NCBI GenBank assembly: GCA_014155875.1
Contig: JACEFZ010027104.1
Coordinates: 336,501-400,500, forward strand
Origin: Cepaea nemoralis
Taxonomy: Eukaryota; Mollusca; Gastropoda; Stylommatophora; Helicidae
Direction: 5' to 3'
DNA: 64,000 bases
Shown: positions 34,101 through 49,100 of the stretch, in pieces
How positions within the stretch are numbered: position 1 is the stretch's first letter
Layout of the letters: the number at the start of each line of letters is the position of its first letter
Translations under genes and position numbers: made by a program
The notes under the pieces: model-generated
The model's input: the letters and a program-made list of their open reading frames with translations, nothing else
What the model was told of the DNA's origin: nothing
Databases searched by the model: none

Positions 34101-37100
34101 ATCTGATCTCATGAATACCTCCAAACGTCTTAAGTTTAATCATTCAGCTAAGCATTTGTTTGTATTTCTCATGTAATATAACATGTTGGTGTTATCTTTG
34201 ATACAACCATTGCTTCTAATTTTTCTTTTTAATATTCAAGGAAATATTATTTTGCACTGTCTGTCTATAGCTGCAATGCCCAACAGTCATTGCAAATCTA
34301 CCATATTTTTAGCTGTCAATATTGTGGGGTCATCTGCAAAAGACATATAGTTTATAACTTCCAAATTGACACATCTAGTTCTTTCAATCCACTGATAGTC
34401 ATCAAACGCTTTGATCGTTTAAGACGTATTCAGCCACAACAAGGATACAGATAAGTATGCCTTATATTTTCATGTAGTGTTTTTCATGTAGTTGTGTCGG
34501 TTTGTGTTTGTGTTTTTACTGCAGTTCCCCTTATTCTACTGTGTTATGTACTTGTATGTTTCCTGTCTATCCCATAATGGATGTTCGTTGCTTGTTCTAA
34601 AAATTTACTTTGTTATTACGGTTCATGTGATATAAATTTATGTTGCTATGAAAAAAGTTCCTAGATTTTTTGAATTTCAAGTCCCGCCTGTTGTTGCCTT
34701 GGCAAGACCTGACCAAATAATTTTGCAGGCCTTCTACCGGACATTCCCCGTCCCTGGCCTACACCAACATCAAAGCCATATTGATAGACAAAAACAAATT
34801 CTCTTCTACTGGGAAGCCAACTGGTGAAAAAAAATCATTAAAAAGTCAACAGGGATGACTTCATTGCACCAGGTTTATCCCATATGGCCCAGTTTCTTTC
34901 CCCAGCGAGGAAAGTGTCGCACAAAGCACAAACTCCATAGCTTCAGCAACGACCCTCAGGAGTCACCAAATGTAAGTGGTATACAATCTGAAAATAAAAC
35001 TGCATACAGCACATTTCATGCTTGAGTTATTGACTTGTCCTACCTATTTATCTGCACAAACATTAATGAATATTCTCTAAAGACATGAAAACAGTGTAAA
35101 ATGTGAAGCTATGAAACAAACCAGCAATGAATGAACTCCCAGATAGAGGCGGCTCCAACAAGTTACAGAAAACCACAGCAAGGCCACTATGAGCACCACA
35201 GGCACTGGTACCTGAAACAACAATAAAATATATTATTTTTTCTTCTTCTGCTGCGTTCTTCAGGAATGTTGTTTTAAACGTAATTTAATTGTGCCAGTTT
35301 ACAGCAGAGCTATGATACTCGCACCTTTTGGCTGATGCATCCGACTTCTGCGGGCAATTGTTGACCAAGTTAACATTCCCAGGAAATATATTATTTTACA
35401 GCTTCTAACATAATAGTCATCGTTGTACACTTTAGCTACATATAAACAACACCAACATTGTCAATCTCAGTATCAGATAAGTACTGTAAAGTCAGAGAGA
35501 AGTCTCCACACAAACCTCACTCTGACAGATAAAAGCCTTTTTGATGGCTCAGATGACCTGAATACCAATGCACTGGACTTAGAGAGTAGCAACTTTGACC
35601 TGAATGTCAATGCACTGGACTTAGAGAGTAGCAACTTTGACCTGAATGTCAATGCACTGGACTTAGAGAGTAGCAACTTTGACCTGAATGTCAATGCACT
35701 GGACTTAGAGAGTAGCAACTTTGGCCTGAGTGTCAATGCACTGGACTTAGAGAGTAGCAACTTTGGCCTGAATACCAATGCACTGGACTTAGAGAGTAGC
35801 AACTTTGACCTGAATACCAATGCACTGGACTTAGAGAGTAGCAACTTTGACCTGAATGTCAATGCACTGGACTTAGAGAGTAGCAACTTTGACCTGAATG
35901 TCAATGCACTGGACTTAGAGAGTAGCAACTTTGACCTGAATGTCAATGCACTGGACTTAGAGAGTAGCAACTTTGGCCTGAGTGTCAATGCACTGGACTT
36001 AGAGAGTAGCAACTTTGGCCTGAATACCAATGCACTGGACTTAGAGAGTAGCAACTTTGACCTGAATACCAATGCACTGGACTTAGAGAGTAGCAACTTT
36101 GGCCTGAGTGTCAATGCACTGGACTTAGAGAGTAGCAACTTTGGCCTGAATACCAATGCACTGGACTTAGAGAGTAGCAACTTTGACCTGAATACCAATG
36201 CACTGGACTTAGAGAGTAGCAACTTTGGCCTGAGTGTCAATGCACTGGACTTAGAGAGTAGCAACTTTGGCCTGAATACCAATGCACTGGACTTAGAGAG
36301 TAGCAACTTTGACCTGAATACCAATGCACTGGACTTAGAGAGTAGCAACTTTGGCCTGAGTGTCAATGCACTGGACTTAGAGAGTAGCAACTTTGGCCTG
36401 AATACCAATGCACTGGACTTAGAGAGTAGTAACTTTGGCCTGAGTGTCAATGCACTGGACTTAGAGAGTAGCAACTTTGGCCTGAATACCAATGCACTGG
36501 ACTTAGAGAGTAGCAACTTTGACCTGAATACCAATACACTGGACTTAGAGAGTAGCAACTTTGGCCTGAGTGTCAATGCACTGGGCTTAGAGAGTAGCAA
36601 CTTTGGCCTGAATACCAATGCACTGGACTTAGAGAGTAGCAACTTTGGCCTGAGTGTCAATGCACTGAACTTAGAGAGTAGCAACTTTGACCTGAATACC
36701 AATGCACTGGACTTAGAGAGTAGCAACTTTGGCCTGAGTGTCAATGCACTGGACTTAGAGAGTAGCAACTTTGACCTAAATGTCAATGCACTGGACTTAG
36801 AGAGGAGTAACTTTGACCTGAATGTCAATGCACTGGACTTAGAGAGTAGCAACTTTGACCTGAATACCAATGCACTGGACTTAGAGAGTAGCAACTTTGA
36901 CCTGAATGTCAATGCACTGGACTTATAGAGTAGCAACTTTGACCTGAATGTCAATGCACTGGACTTAGAGAGTAGCAACTTTGACCTGAATATCAATGCA
37001 CTGGACTTAAAGAGTAGCAACTTTGGCCTGAATGTTAATGCACTGGACTTAGAGAGTAGCAACGTTGACCTGAATGTCAATGCACTGGACTTAGAGAGTA

Positions 37101-40100
37101 GCAACTTTGACCTGAATGTCAATGCACCAGACTTGGGAGAGTAGCAACTCAGTCTTTCAAAGTATTCACTAAACAATCAACAAATCAAAAAGCAAACCAA
37201 CCATTCAAGCTACTAGGTTTTGTGTGTGTGTGTTAACTTGCTTTGAACTCAAGTGCAGTCCATACATGAGCTAAACTTCTAGTGCACTGGACTGATTTTT
37301 GTGTGTGGATTAGCATTCCCTATTACCAGTGTCCCTCGCCTTCAGGCAAAGCCCACTCTGATTTCTAAGGTATTTGTAATTTATGTCACCAAGTCAAGGA
37401 CGAGAAGTCAACAATTTAGTCCAACTGATCTGTGTAGGGGCTGAACTCGCTCCCTCGGCATCAGCACACTGGATGTTTAAGAACGAGGCTACCAGGCTTG
37501 ATGTGGGTGGTAGCTATCTAATGTTAACTATCTCTTCCACTGTAAGCAACCCACTCTACCTGGCTGGCCTAAGGTTCTAGTCATGTTTGAACATGTGTCT
37601 GTACTTATTATTTTGCTGCAGGATTTATACAAACCTTTTTATTTCATTAAACATTCTCTCCAGTTTTTCTAGTCCAATATTCGCATTATATATTCTCGGT
37701 AATGTGTGGATTTTTTCTGTCGGGGAGACTACACTAGCCGGGTGGCCTTAATTCTTCAGCCCCACCCCCTAACCCCCATACACTGCAAGATACTATATTG
37801 GCAGTAAATGACAGTTATTTTACAATATATTCTCTGACCAGCAGCTGATGCTGGCACAAATTACAACCGGGTCCAAATGACATATAGATATTAAACACAG
37901 CATGCCACTTGGAAGCCATATTGAGAACCCCTGATCTAGCGGCTCAACTATATCAACAAATGCTCCTGCAGCAAGTAAAATAATGCCCCTAACCTAGTTT
38001 ACTTAGGCCTGACAGCTAAAGAAACAAGAGTGAAATGAATCCAACAGACACTATCCTCCCACTAAGTAAACATACTCTTCCTGTGTTGTCATTCTTCTTC
38101 TACCCTACTTCGGAGCATCAACGTCCAGGGGCTTGTCTTGTGAAGAACTTTGTCCCTATAAGAGTCTTCAGAAATGTCGATCAAATCTAAATGTCCTGCC
38201 TCTGTTGCTGTCGTGTGTATATTACCAATCACATATTGAACCCATCAATAATATGGTATTTCTTTTCTCCACTTCTTCAGTATGCTTTCCTCCATAACTA
38301 TCTTTCTCTATTCATGTCTCTTTACATGCCCAAAATATTGTATTTTCCTTAGCTTTATTATTTGCTTTAATAACCAATTTTCTTCCATACTGAGGTCTTA
38401 TTGAGCAAATCTGTTTTTTTCTCTTTTCTGTCCATTGAATTTTTAGTACTATTCTGTAACACGTGTATCCAAAGGCACTTATCAGGATGCTATATTCAGA
38501 GAAAAGGGTGACAGGCTAAAGAGGGGCAAATCATGGATGGGTCGGGCGGAAGATGTCGTCAGACAGGTCTGCAGTCTTACCAGTATCAACCCCGGCATGG
38601 AATGGGTGCCGGTGCCTCCAGCTTTAAGTGCACTTTCTCCTGCATTATCACACTCGACAGACGGTGCAGAGAGCAGAACCCTGCCGCTGTCAATGCAGAG
38701 GTTAACGCGCTCATCTATGAACACTCAGATAGCCCCGAAGTGCTCATCTATACATATGGATCCGTTGTAAAGCAGCAGAGAAGTGTGTGGGCATTTACAG
38801 CCCGTTCAGCGGGCCGAACCGTTCAAGAATCCAGTGGTGCCCACTCTATGACCACGAGCAGCATGACGATGGAGGTGATGGCAGTTACACAGGCTTTCAT
38901 ATGGCTGGAATCACAGCTTTATACCAACGTGTGTGTACTAAGTGATTCAATGAGCATGATTCAGAAGGTCGAAGCTGGATCTGTACGTAGACAGTGGACT
39001 GAATCGCTGCGGAAGTCTGTTGTCCTGTAAAGTCACCTTCATCTTCATCCCGGGACATGCGGGAGTCGAGGGAAATGAACGAGCTGACAAACTGGCTGGC
39101 TCTGCACCCCCTGTAGATGGCCAGCCCATGGATCGTGCCGATGTTATTAACGTCCTTAAAGATTTGGCGAGAACAGAGGATTTTGACGTCAGTGATTCCA
39201 CATCGCTGTCCAGGATGAAAGACCTGGGAGTAAGAATCGGCACAGCCAGATGCGAGAGGTACATCGGGAAAACAAAGTGCCTCGTCAACCAACACAGAAC
39301 TGGCACTATTAGCCACCGGACGCTGATGCATATGCTGGGGGGAGGATCTGAGCACCTATGGACATGTCCGGAGTGCAATGAAGATACCCCAACTGATAAC
39401 TAACTGATAACTTATCAGGATGTTAAGGGAAATTAGATCTCTCTGTCTAGTTGAACTTGTAGCATAAATAAGAAGACCTGATATGTCAAAACAAGGTTGG
39501 GGGTTGTGTCTCATAAACTAGTATAATAAACATTCCCCTAACTGTGGTATGTTACACCTACTTAATTATAATTGCCATTTCAAGTTAGTTTTAGTGAGCC
39601 ATGTATTATTGATTACTGCACATTTTCCATGTGTTTTAATGCATATTGTTTCTGTTGTTGTCAAAGATTAACTTCATAAGTGATGTATGAATGCAATAAT
39701 GTATGAGAGCAGAGAGATAAGAAGGGCACAATATCAGATGGGCCTGCGTGCCCAATTCTTAACCCCTTTGAAAATAAAATTTGTTTGTTTATTCTCATTG
39801 AGAAGTTTTTCATTCATCTTGTTAGAGGGGTGCACAACACCCATTAAGCACCTCTCTAATGTGAGTGTGTCTATTTTCAGTGTGATTTATACAAAGTGCT
39901 GGTCTCCCTGGATGAGGTGTTAGCAACTTTGTCCGTAACCTCGAATACTCTCGTGGTTGATGTGAGCTTATGAGAATTGGAAGCGGTTTGAGTCGCGCCA
40001 GTGACTTATGAGAGTATGGAGCCGGTCGCTCAGAAAGTCGTAGGCATGCTGATGAGCGTAATCTAGCCTAGGAATCAACATACAGCTGAAAGATGCTGAT

Positions 40101-43100
40101 GTTGACCGCAATATCCTGAAGCAGGATGGAAACGCGGAAAACAACATGTATACAGTGTACCTTCTCTACACATATTCTATGCAAAGTAACAGAATCTTTC
40201 CACCAGTTGACAGGTTGTTAAGCTATTATTTGCAATCTCCAACTGACATGGGTTTAAGTTGCATGCAGGACCTCTACAGAGGCACTGATGTGCCAGGGTC
40301 ACTGTTTATACCGATCAAGACCTCTTTTCACTTTCATGTGGGACATTCTGAGCAGATACAAGTCTGTGGGACTTTTTGGGCAGACACAAGTCTATGGGAC
40401 ATCCTGGATAGATACAAGTTTAGTCAATGGGACATCCTGGGCCTGGCTAATAAAGGAAAGACAGATCATAGCCTCCACTGTGATGCTGAGGACTCACACT
40501 GTGCATGCTACGAGACTGCGAGAGTTATTCCTAATAACTATGGCACACAATCTGCACCCAAGCTCATTTTTTTTTTTTTTGCATATCCCTTACAGGACGT
40601 TGCAGTCAACATCAGCATTTTTCAGCTGCTGTTGATGTACTAGACAAGATTACGCTCAGTAGTTTGCCATTGCTTTCTGAGCGACCAGCTCACATACCCC
40701 GTAAGTTACCAATGCGGCGAGAAATGCTACCGATTCTCGCACAGGTTACGTTACTCACGAGAATATACGGGATTATGGAGAAAGACATTAACCCCTAGGC
40801 CAGGGAAACCGGCTACACATGTGCAAGCTCAAAATGGGTGTGTAGCCTGCCTACCCTGGGGGAACTAAGCCAACAGTAATCCCTAATTCATCGAGTCATA
40901 CAAGGGTGAACAACACAATTTAATGGGATCTGAAAGAAACAACAACCTTCTGTTTTTCACCCTCACCTGAGAAGGCTAGGGTTACCTATTTCGCTGCTCA
41001 AGACCAGGAGAGTCAGAAATCACTAAAAATCAATGTTTCTAGCAACAATTTTCAGTCATATGTTAGGTGTGAACAAGATAGTTACTGAGTCAGATACAGA
41101 CACAGAAACCTCTCAGATACTTTTGACACAACCACCCCCATACCAACCCACCCCCATAACCCACCCACAAAACACACAATTACTGGTGCTATTGAAGCCA
41201 ACAGATTCACTCACTCACCTCACATTCCACCATGACCTGGACAACATACTCTGATAAGTCCTTGTAAGCAAGAAGTGTATATGCTTGGTACCTACTCATA
41301 CAACATCGGTCCATTTTCCACTTTATGTAGTATGGACGGAGAATCAGACACAATGGTGATCTGAGTACCCAACAGCCACCTCAAGGCCATAATGATTGCA
41401 ACCACCTCCATATTAAACTTGAGTTTGTAGCCCTAAAAGTTCCAGTTTCCTTAGCAACGACCTTACCCCTGACTCTCGTTGAGATTCACCAACCATCATC
41501 TCATTTGAATGAAGTAAGTCACTTACTAGGCACTTTGACTTTGCTGTGTGCTGAGTAAGATGGCGATGAAGGGAACTGTTCATGCTTCGCCACAACAACA
41601 TCAAGTAGCAGGTCCCTTATAGAACATTACTCTCGTCACACTAGACCAAATAGTATCCCAATCTCTTTCCAGTTCTACTGCCTCATATATTTTCTTGCCC
41701 AAGGTGTCTGCAATGTCTTGTGTCCATCTCTGTGCTGTCTGACCCATGCCCCTTCTTCCAGGAACCTTGCCTTCCATCCCTGTGCTTTCCAAACCCCTGT
41801 CATGCTTAAAATGGCCAAAATAATTCAGTTTCCAAATATGAAACTGTTCATGAGCCAGATTTCTTTCATGTTCAGATCTTGAAGAATGTCAGTATTTTTT
41901 TTTGTTTTTTGGTTCTTCTTGTCCACAATATTCTAAAATCTCTCAATAATTTTAAGTTAAAAAAACCTGAATTCTTTTGTGATTGTGAAATCGTCCATGA
42001 CTCACATCCGTACATTTGCCGCAGGAAAGATGCATGTTCTCAAATACTTTAATTTGTCTGCTGACACCATGCTATAGGCACTTAATGCTGTTTACATTGC
42101 TCAGGCCAGGGTATGTCTGACTTTATTCACTAACTGAGCTGTGTAACAAGATATGATGATTAGTAATCATTCTGTAATAAGAAGGCATGTGACGCTGATA
42201 TACTGTGTACAGGCCAAGATTTCAAAGCAACCAGGAAAACAATACTCAAGACCATGTCACAATCTGTAACTCAGTGTTTTTATCGCCTGTTTGCACAGCA
42301 CAAGGGTAATATGATAAGCCGAATGCACGCACTATTTACCATAGGCTATCAGAACTACGACATAATCTCTGCCCCAGAACCTTATCCATGTCATGGCCTC
42401 CATTGCTACAACTGATTCAGAAAAGATTCATAACTAAAGTGCATTTCATATCAGAAGTCAGGCAGACAGCATAAAACCCATTGTAACCAATCCTTAGATG
42501 ATTAATAACACAGGTGGCCCCTGGGAAAAATAGCAAACAATGACAAAACTAGGTCTCATATTAAAACCAGATTGTGAAATAGTTGTCAGATTGACAACTC
42601 ATGATACATTTGTATAATATCACATGCTGGGTAGCCCAGAAAACCACTAAAATATCATGTGACTTTGATTCACAGGTATTGATTCGCTCTTACAGAAGTA
42701 AAGGAAAAAAGTAAAGATCTGAGGGCATACTGTTAATTATTTGCATATCCTTTACAGGATGTCGCAATTAACCCCAGCATTTTTTGGCTGTTTTTAATTT
42801 ACCAAGCAATGTTAACATTCAGTAATTTGCCACTTCTTTCTGGTCGACTAGCACACATACCTTTGAAATTAACACAAAGCAGTCTGCTTCCAAATCATGT
42901 GCAGCTGATCTCAAACCCTCAACTTGGTATGTCAGGGAATTGTGAAATGTGTTTGTTGCTCCTAAGCCATAGCACCGTCTCACACCAGACTATATAAAAT
43001 GTGAAAGCTATAGGCAATACTAACAGACATGAACAATATGGGGAGAACATGGTGGGAACTACAGCAATTAGCAAGAGATAAGACAGCTTGTCATGATTTG

Positions 43101-46100
43101 GCTGACGACTTATGCTTCAATGGAGGATAAAAGGTGCACGAAGATTAGCAACACAAGGGTTTAAACCTGCCAAATGATGATTGGCTCTTACAAAGTAAAG
43201 GAAAGAAGTACAGATCTGAGGGCACACTGTTAGTTATTTGTAAGTCCTTTACAGGATGTCGCAATTAACCCCAGTATTTGATGGCTGTTTGTGATTGACT
43301 AAACAAGTTTTTATATTTCGTAGTTTCCCACTTCTTTCTGGACAACTGGTGCACATACCACTGAAATTAACACAAGTAACACTCCAAATGATGACAGCGC
43401 CTCGCTAAAGGAAAAATTGTATTTTCATTTACAGCCAACAAGCTGTCCCTCAAAACAGTATCATCATTTTCCAGGTCTATCATACCTCTAAACCCAGAAC
43501 TATTGAATATGAACAGCACTTGTACACCATAGATCTCTGAAATGTGTCTCAGAAATGTATATTAACCAAGCATGGGTCAAATACACACACAAGCACATCT
43601 CACCATCAAACTGGGTATAGATTTTGTGTGTGTTTGTGCGTTCGCTCCCTTGAACTCAAGCGTAGTCCATTCACATGATACTACTTCTAGTCCACTGTAC
43701 TGATTTTTACATGCGGATTAGCTTTCCCTATTACCAGTGTCCCTTGCTATCAGGCGAACCCATTCTGACTTCTGAGGTACTTGTAATTTACATCCCCAAG
43801 CCAAGGACAAGAAGCCAACATTTTAGTCCAACTGACCATGTAGGGGTTGAACCTCCTATCTTGGCATCAACACGCGGGATGTGTAAAAATTAGAACTCTT
43901 ATCCATTCAAGAATGCTGACACTGGGTGTAGATGTTACAAACAATTACACAAGGGATATGACTGTAAACTACAGTACTCGCATGAGCATATGATGCCTTC
44001 AAACAAGAGGTGTCCCACTTGAACATGAGCATATGATGCCATCATACAAGAGGTGTCCCACTTTAACATGAGCATATGATGCCATCAAACAAGAGGTGTC
44101 CCACTTTAGCAAGAGCATATGATGCTGTCAAACAATAGGTGTCCCACTTGAGCATGAGCATATGATGCCTTCAAACAAGGGGTGCCCCACTTGAACATGA
44201 GCATATGATGCCATCATACAAGAGGTGTCCCACTTTAACATGAGCATATGATGCCATCAAACAAGAGGTATTCCACTTTAGCAAGAGCATATTATACTGT
44301 CAAACAATAGGTGTCCCACTTGAGCATGAGCATATGATGCCTTCAAACAAGGGGTGCCCCACTTGAACATGAGCATATGATGCCATCATACAAGAGGTGT
44401 CCCACTTGAGCATGAGCATATGATGCCTTCAAACAAGGGGTGCCCCACTTAGGAGTGACTGAAAACGTAGTCCTATAGCAGCTACTGGCACTGGGGTGTG
44501 AATGTGCCAGGTTTTCACCAATTCTAGGCCACAACAAATGAGGTGTAGTTCCCAGTTTCCTTCTTCATCATCTTCTCTTCTCAGACAATTCTGGAAACTG
44601 CTACCCATTTCTATGAGACTGGGCCATACTGGAAAATAAAAATTATAATCCTGCCTATGCTGGCAATTGAACCCAGACTATTTTCTTTGCAAGCAAGTGC
44701 ACCAAACACTACACACCACCATGGCTCCTGTGCCTTAATCTCTGGGAATAATATAAATGTATAATATTCACCATGTGTGCCACAATATAATGCTCTATAG
44801 CTGGTCCTAGAAATGATGAAACTGATGTTAAGTCAAGGGAATGTATGTGACTGATAACCCAAGAAAAATGCAACGATCATGAAGAATAGCAATATGTCCC
44901 ACACAAGATAAAGATTATCAAACTGGAGAAGGTATAGCACACTGCCTGAATGACCTGACAGAGATAACATTTTGAATTCCCTAGGTATCTCTTTACATCA
45001 GGGAAATACTATCCCTGCCCTCAGCCTGACAAGTTATGTGAAGAGGTGTCATATAGGTTAGAAAGTACTCTCTCTTGACTAGTTATGTGTTGAGGTGTCA
45101 TATAGGTTAGAAAGTACTCTCTCATGACTAGTTATGTGTTGAGGTGTCATATAGGTTAGAAAGTACTCTCTCATGACTAGTTATGTGTTGAGGTGTCATA
45201 TAGGTTAGAAAGTACTCTCTCATGACTAGTTATGTGTTGAGGTGTCATATAGGTTAGAAAGTACTCTCTCATGACTAGTTATGTGTTGAGGTGTCATATA
45301 GGTTAGAAAGTACTCTCTCATGACTAGTTATGTGTTGAGGTGTCATATAGGTTAGAAAGTACTCTCTCATGACTAGTTATGTGTTGAGGTGTCATATAGG
45401 TTAGAAAAGTACTCTCTCATGACTAGTTATGTGTTGAGGTGTCATATAGGTTAGAAAGTACTCTCTCATGACTAGTTATGTGTTGAGGTGTCATATAGGT
45501 TAGAAAGTACTCTCTCATGACTAGTTATGTGTTGAGGTGTCATATAGGTTAGAAAGTACTCTCTCATGACTAGTTATGTGTTGAGGTGTCATATAGGTTA
45601 GAAAGTACTCTCTCATGACTAGTTATGTGTAGAGGTGTCATATAGGTTAGAAAGTACTCTCTCTTGACTAGTTATGTGTTGAGGTGTCATATAGGTTAGA
45701 AAGTACTCTCTCTTGACTAGTTATGTGTTGAGGTGTCATATAGGTTAGAAAGTACTTTCTCTTGACAAGTTATGTGTTGAGGTGTCATATAGGTTAGAAA
45801 GTACTCTCTCATGACTAGTTATGTGTTGAGGTGTCATATAGGTTAGAAAGTACTCTCTCTTGACTAGTTATGTGTTGAGGTGTCATATAGGTTAGAAAGT
45901 ACTTTCTCTTGACAAGTTATGTGTTGAGGTGTCATATAGGTTAGAAAGTACTCTCTCATGACTAGTTATGTGTTGAGGTGTCATATAGGTTAGAAAGTAC
46001 TCTCTCATGACTAGTTATGTGTAGAGGTGTCATATAGGTTAGAAAGTACTCTCTCATGACTAGTTATGTGTAGAGGTGTCATATAGGTTAGAAAGTACTC

Positions 46101-49100
46101 TCTCTTGACTAGTTATGTGTTGAGGTGTCATATAGGTTAGAAAGTACTCTCTCTTGACTAGTTATGTGTTGAGGTGTCATATAGGTTAGAAAGTACTCTC
46201 TCTTGACTAGTTATGTGTTGAGGTGTCATATAGGTTAGAAAGTACTCTCTCTTGACTAGTTATGTGTTGAGGTGTCATATAGGTTAGAAAGTACTCTCTC
46301 TTGACTAGTTATGTGTTGAGGTGTCATATAGGTTAGAAAGTACTTTCTCTTGACTAGTTATGCGTTGAGGTGTCATATAAGTTAGAAAGTACTCTCTCTT
46401 GACAAGCTATATGTTGAGGTGTCATATAGGTTAGAAGCTACTTTCTCTTGGCATAGGAAGTTCCTGTTCAAATAAGCCCTAAACATGCTCTTTAACCTCA
46501 ACAGGTGAATAAGAACCTCAACCAGTTCTAAGGAATGGTTTGTAGAAGGATAAATTTCATTGCAGAGGCATATATACCACTTTAAGCAACTTGTATACCC
46601 AGTTAGTTAGTTAGTTAGTCGCGGTTCCAACTTCACTGGCAACGGGTCTTCCCCATTATGCTCCATTCCTGTGCCAGTGAATATCACACAAAATGCTCCT
46701 CACTGCCCTATGTGAACAATGGAATAGACAGGAGTATCGGCAAGCCAACAGCCCGCACAAGTACACTGTGCATAATGCCGCCGCCAGAATGCCAACACAA
46801 AAGTCCTCCACGAGAAATACAGTTCATTGTCGATGGAAATGGCAGTCACCAGAAAGACTTCATTGACCCGGGTTTTATCCCATATGGCTCAGTCTCTTTC
46901 CGCAGGGCAACCCGCCGAAAGCGCCGCACAAATAACGAACTCCATAGCTCCAGCGATGACTCCCAGGAGTCTCCAGAAAAATGCACTCGTGAACCGAAAA
47001 GGCAAACCAGTCAATCTAACAGCTGGCTGCCATCGTTCCGAACATGGACTGACTGTCGACCGCTATTTTGCCCTTGCCATGCGGGGTATGGGGGAATGAC
47101 CAGGCTAATAGGCTAGCAGGGAAGCACCTCTTGGTGATAGATTGCCTATGGACAAACGGGAGGTGGTCGTGCGCTTGTGGGACCAGGTGGAGAAGGTGGG
47201 GGAATAGATTGAGAACTCATATGTGGAAAGAATGAGATTGCAGGGAATTCGGCAGGGGTTCTGGAAAAATCTCAAAACTGAGAGGGAAGACCAGAAGAAC
47301 TTTTAATCAGACAGCGGTGGAAACAATTAGTAGTATGACTCTTCACTGGCTGTTGAATGAGGGGACAGAGCATGTATGGGAATGTCCTGAGTGCAGTGAT
47401 GTCGGTTCTTAACTCAACTCAACTCAAATAAAGTTCTTTTGTTCATTCCTGTAGGTACAAGCCCTTTTACATGGCTTAAACGACCTGAACTCCAATGCAT
47501 CAGACTTAAAAGTTAAAAAGCACATTCTCACAGATGATTCACCTCCCCCACCTCCCAACACACACCTTACCAACACCCTGTGCTTACACAGTTGATAGAG
47601 TACAGTCTAACAAGTTCTGTATTCCTAACACATGAAAGCAGCAAGTTACAACAGAAAACAATAAAACTAATCTTAAAGTACATATTTTATCACAGTCAAC
47701 GTTGATTTATGTTACCTAACATGCCACAATACTATTGCTGTAATCTAAGAACATATAATATCTCAACAGTTCACCAAACTGGTATCAGGTGGTATCTAAG
47801 TTGGCCAGATAATGCCTACCCAATGTTCCAGTATGTGGGCGGTTGAGTAAGGGACACAACTCTCAAATGATTGTGTTGCTACTTTCACATCAATTCCTAT
47901 AATAATATTTGACTTTTCTCTGAGTTTGAGCAGACAATGATGGTGGAAAAGGGAACAGATCACTCCAACTCATAATAGTATAATCTAATCAAATGGAAAG
48001 CTTTTAGTGATGTAATCCAATATGGAAGGATGTGGATGGGATGTGGCATCCACCATAGTTGGTACTGGATGTGATGAGCATTCCACCTCAGATTGTACTG
48101 GATGAGCTATAGCATCCACCTCAGTTGGTTGGTTAGTTGCATATCCTTTACAGGATGTTGCAGTCTACCCTAGCATTGTTTGGCTGTTTGATTTTTGGCA
48201 AGTTTACTTTCAGTAATTTGAGAGTGCTTTCTGAATGACCAGCATGCATACCATTTTATAAAAGTCAACACAAAGTAGTCTGCTGCCAAATCTGCCGCAG
48301 CTGTATTTCAAACATGGTATGCGGGATTACAAACTGCATCCATAACCCCTTTGCCACAGAGCCAGCGATGTGGTCAATATCACCTCAGATGATAGTGGAT
48401 GTAAATCCCCCCAAAAGGGCTGAATATTTTTACAGGCAACACTGGTACCTAATGATACGACAAGTTCCATTTATTTCTTGGGTTATTAGATTGATACTTA
48501 GCTATTAAGATAAGGACCAAACATAGGATTTCTGTAGGCAAGTTGGGCATGTAAGAATCCACAATGCAAGTGGACATTACAAACAGAAGGCTGTAAGGCC
48601 ATTGCCATAGCAATATTGTTAGGAAAGAAAACCTACCCACGGGCAGCTGGAGCTCGTGACCTTGACTGTAATCTGTCTAGAGGGTGCAAACTTTACACAA
48701 ATGCATAGTGAAGACAGACGCACTGACCTTTTAGTACTGCTGTAGTGCAGTGGCTAGTATTCTTGCCTGCCAGCCTGTAGGTTATTTGATCAAATCCCCC
48801 ATGGTCCAATTGTTTTGTTTTAGTTCACCTAAGCCCCCACCCCCCAATCCATCCCCAGTTGACTCAGCCTAATATGGTAAAATGGGCACCAGGAAATGTT
48901 CTGGAAAGTTAAGGCAGTTGGCTTGATATTGACCACATCACCCATTGAGTGCAGATTGTCTATGAAAATATGATACTAGCACTATAAACCAAATTTGCTT
49001 CATCGATGGAAATGGATACTTTTTACTTGTATACCTCCAGGTACTTCCTCCATATCACGCAAGTTTGTTGACAAGACTCAAACAACAGTGCTACAGCCAT

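Noticed and set aside
35423..37176. Two long open frames (501 and 567 codons) as repeat-protein genes
   Set aside because: Both follow from a stop-free 42-bp unit whose length is a multiple of 3; they are on opposite strands over the same repeats, and the array lies in an SGPP intron.
46658..47116. 152-codon open frame with a charged middle
   Set aside because: Most of it overlaps an antisense SINE module and a TTAG-tailed element; no domain is visible.
48715..48800. tRNA gene
   Set aside because: A and B boxes are present but the acceptor stem does not pair, and the unit continues into a SINE body.
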